Source: Psettodes erumei (taxonomy: Eukaryota; Chordata; Actinopteri; Pleuronectiformes; Psettodidae). Taken from it: DNA of 64,000 nt. Positions 61,292 through 64,000 of this stretch are shown here, piece by piece; within the stretch, counting starts at the first letter, position 1, and each line of letters begins with the position of its first letter. A program made the translations under genes and the position numbers. Location: contig JAFBJZ010000660.1 of the NCBI GenBank assembly GCA_016785225.1, forward strand, positions 496,001-560,000, written 5' to 3'. The notes beneath the pieces were generated by a model. It ran no database searches. It saw nothing but the letters and a program-made list of their open reading frames with translations, and was not told the DNA's origin.

Positions 61292-64000
61292 CTTCAAAAA
61301 GAACAGTGGCAGACAAGGGTTAACATCAAAATGGGCAGGGGGGGGCTGTGAAAGAAAAGTGCTGAGAATAACATAAGCGGTGATAAAAGAAAAATACCCC
61401 AAAAAGGAGGAAGGCGTCACAAATGAGAGAGACAGACTGAACGAAACCGTGAGAGCAAGAGAGGCCGACATCAACACACCCTCCTTTGGCTGAGCGACAT
61501 CCAGAGTTTAGACCGTTTTGCAAACAAAGCGCATCCAGTCTGGAGGTTTCTTTTCCATTATTTCATCTCTAACGAAGCGCTCGTTTTCGCCACTGGCAGC
61601 CGTAGCTTGATGAAACACAAGAGCAGCGCGCAGTGGAGGGGGTGTTGTGTCCGCCTCTACTGCGTCACACAAACGGCAGGCGTTATTCATGAAAACAGAA
61701 AAAATACAACAATAAACATCAGCTGTCGTAGCAGTCATTTTCAAAATGCAGAAATAACCATTAGCCTATTTACCGCTTTTGTCGGCGTGAGCCCGCTTCC
61801 TGTGCTTCACCACGTCATCCGAGACTAAAGTTTTATTCTCGGTACTGATCTCGAGTGTGCGAACGTTTGTTTATTTTTTTTTTTACACGTCTGCACACAC
61901 ATCTGATTATGTGTGATGAACAGTGAAACCAGAGTCCGTGATGCCTGTGTGTGTGTCTGATTCTTTGCTGGGGGGGGGGGGGGCATGACGTGGCGCAGCG
62001 CCAGCTACCTGGCACACCTGCATCTCACTCACTCACTCATCAAGCACAGTACAAACTCCCGAGGTGTTTCCAGCTCTCGGTGGCTTCCTGCCGCGGTCCT
62101 CCTCCATCGCTCTCACCTTTTCTTCTCCTCCTCCGCCTCAGACCTGCCTGCCGCTGCTCTGGATCGGCCCCCTCTGAACTCTGAACTCCCTCCCTAGTTT
62201 CCCCCGAAAGAGCTGGACGGTTGCGTCTGAATCAGCTCCAAAACTTTTGCCCGACCGTTTGGCGACAACGCAAGTTACCAAATGAAGTAAAGCTTGCATG
62301 CACGCGATGGCAGCGTAAGAAATTGAGGTTTGTACCACCTAAGCACAAAGATATTTCTAAGCCCCATTTGCAGCCTTACACAGAGCGTTTCGACGCAGCG
62401 CTATGAATCAAGCTTAATAAGGAGGATCGGGAGAAGCCTGCGCTGGAGAGAAACACTGGCCAGAGTGTTGCTCGCATCACACAACCTAAAGAGGAATTTG
62501 GACTTTCTCATCCTCTGGCCCCTTTAATTAACCGTCTCTTCGTTTGGAAGCTTTTGTTGGCCACGGAGGCTCTGCCATATGAATCCCCTGGACGGACAGG
62601 ATAGAGGAACTGAACCTGGGATTTGTTTGAGTTGGACAGGGTGGGTCTCTCTCATATGACCACTTGGCGTCCACATCCTTTAGTCAAACAGAGACGCTGA
62701 GCCTCTTACATAAAAGGACAATGCTCGAGCTCAGCCTCTTTAATTTTGTTCTGCAGATATATTTTGATGGGCTGGAATCCTTCTAGTGAACCAACACTAC
62801 AGCAGAAGGTGGACAGCATTGCAAATTAAATTTGAGCAATTTTCCTTGAAATTTAACAACAACGGTCTGACACTTGACCATTTTAAGAATGTTCAAATAA
62901 ACCCACATAATACCAGCGGGCTTTTGCTTGGCTTTAAACGAAAGATCCTGTTTTCTCAAAGCTTTTACCGAAAGATGGGCTGCTCTGAACCTGGATCTTT
63001 AAGACCCCCCCAGAACGATATAAAGTAATATGACACAGGAGACAACTGGCTGCCGAACATTAGCGATGCGAGATATAGAGGAAAGCCACGCCATGACAAC
63101 AGGAGAAAAGCAGGCAACGCTGCTGAGGAGAAAAGTGGGTGAAGGGATCCACGCTTCCCTGAGGTGCCTGAGGGGCTCTGAATCACGCTCTCACACTGCC
63201 CCCTGCTGGTGCACAGTCAAACCACAGCTGCGCTTCAGGCCCGGGCAGAGGCGAACACGGGACGTTTAAAACGTGGCCTCCCGCCCCTGCGACTCGTCTC
63301 ATTGCTGCGCGTTCAGATTAATTGGGAGGCAGTGAGCAGATTCGGGATCCTGCCGTGTCAAGAGAGAAATTCCACTGAGTCGTGTGAGCCTAAGGCAATA
63401 CCAAGGAGAAACAAGGAGACGTCCTCCATATGTAATTTTAGCTATGTAATATGTATCCTGCTGCGTATTCTCATCAGTCACATAGCATGGTATCAAACTG
63501 CGCTGGACTGCAGTTAATTGCTCTCGTGTAAACACTGGTCCTCTGGTGCTGGTGTGAGAAACTCGGTCAACAGTGCAGAGACCAGACTCAGCGTCACGCA
63601 GATTCATTAATCTGCTTATCGCCCAAATGGTCCTTTAGCCCCGTGTTCTGTAATAAACGGCCAAACGGGTCAAGCAGAAGCATCGCTTAACTATTTCACT
63701 GGGAAAATATATAATTAACCTTCATTTGCGAGGGATAACCTGGAGTCCATGCCCGCTTCGTGAAACTGAATAATTGCGGCAAATTAATCCGACTGAAAAG
63801 AGCTGACTCTGGGGAGGTCTTGCTGGTCTAGTCTCAGGGGGTGCAGAGACAAGAGACAGACACTGCCTGGGTCATCTCCACATCTGGCTCAAATCTTGGT
63901 CGAGACCAACAGTGACGTTAGTCCGCCGAACTCGGCTTGAGGCCTCCGCCAGGGATGGTTCTACATCGCTCCCGCTCCCTGCCAAAATGTTCATTTCCAT
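61292..64000 (-). other. ate1: ate1 intron upstream of the alternative exons
   Basis: I searched this stretch for the preceding mammalian-like exon (ending in a HKLE-type motif) and did not find it, so the next exon probably lies beyond the edge. It holds a 14-nt G run at about 61970-61983, a T-rich run near 61870-61884, and otherwise unique-looking sequence. Confidence 0.6.

Larger units (their letters stand above)
25285..64000 (-). other. ate1: ate1 locus, 3' half of gene (partial)
   Basis: The minus strand carries the C-terminal half of ate1, which encodes arginyl-tRNA--protein transferase 1. The enzyme moves arginine from Arg-tRNA onto N-terminal Asp, Glu or oxidised Cys of proteins. This marks them for the Arg/N-degron pathway in cytosol and nucleus. 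Seven coding exons are visible, two of them alternatives, with introns of 1.4, 5.8, 4.9, 3.8, 12.7 and 5.8 kb. Coding length with one alternative exon is 744 nt. The visible protein covers the GNAT-like C-terminal transferase domain. The N-terminal domain with the conserved cysteines, and the promoter, lie beyond the right edge. Codon phases close at every junction, and no frameshift or stop interrupts the gene. Confidence 0.95.

Noticed and set aside
60899..61477. 192-codon minus-strand open frame
   Set aside because: It is the real 43-residue ate1 exon read through into intron on both sides; only 61163-61291 is bounded by splice sites.
1..64000. CRISPR array, operon or other prokaryotic-type system
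   Set aside because: No spaced identical repeats and no clustered bacterial genes. The intron structure and repeats are vertebrate.

Overview
This window reads as nuclear DNA of a teleost fish, probably a percomorph. The evidence is a vertebrate intron/exon structure with GT-AG junctions, many (CA)n/(GT)n microsatellites, and interspersed repeats of kinds I recognise from teleost genomes. Most long open frames here are chance frames in low-complexity or repeat DNA.

The only protein-coding gene I can support is the 3' half of ate1 (arginyl-tRNA--protein transferase 1, the Arg/N-degron enzyme). It is on the minus strand and occupies about 25.3 kb to the right edge. I read seven coding exons from junctions and protein similarity. 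In transcript order they are: 61291-61163 and 59765-59637 (two alternative 129-nt exons, 43 aa each, a duplicated mutually exclusive pair), 53809-53777 (a 33-nt microexon), 48883-48702, 44867-44768, 32070-31950, and the terminal exon 26152-25974 with its TGA stop. Phases agree throughout. One alternative exon plus the rest gives 744 nt (247 residues plus stop), close to the C-terminal half of mammalian ATE1. The N-terminal exons lie beyond position 64000. The introns hold microsatellites, a dense CpG island at about 56.5-56.83 kb that no known exon explains, and a few CpG-rich or homeodomain-site-rich stretches that could be regulatory.

The left 25 kb, downstream of ate1, has no coding gene that I can find. 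It contains a complete tRNA-Ser(GCT) gene (7975-8056), with a LINE/SINE-like 3' tail just behind it. It also has two solo LTRs with perfect 5-bp target-site duplications (9324-9820 and 24063-24546), a third LTR-like block without a matching duplication (19155-19687), two old teleost interspersed repeats, and a 1.2-kb AT-rich minisatellite holding a short interstitial telomeric run. In mammals FGFR2 lies on this side of ATE1 in the same orientation. If that synteny holds, this is the upstream flank of fgfr2, but no fgfr2 exon is visible here.

The strongest biology is the ate1 splicing block: a duplicated exon pair feeding a 33-nt microexon. Both copies begin with the same AAG|GTGAGG junction, which also resembles a splice donor.
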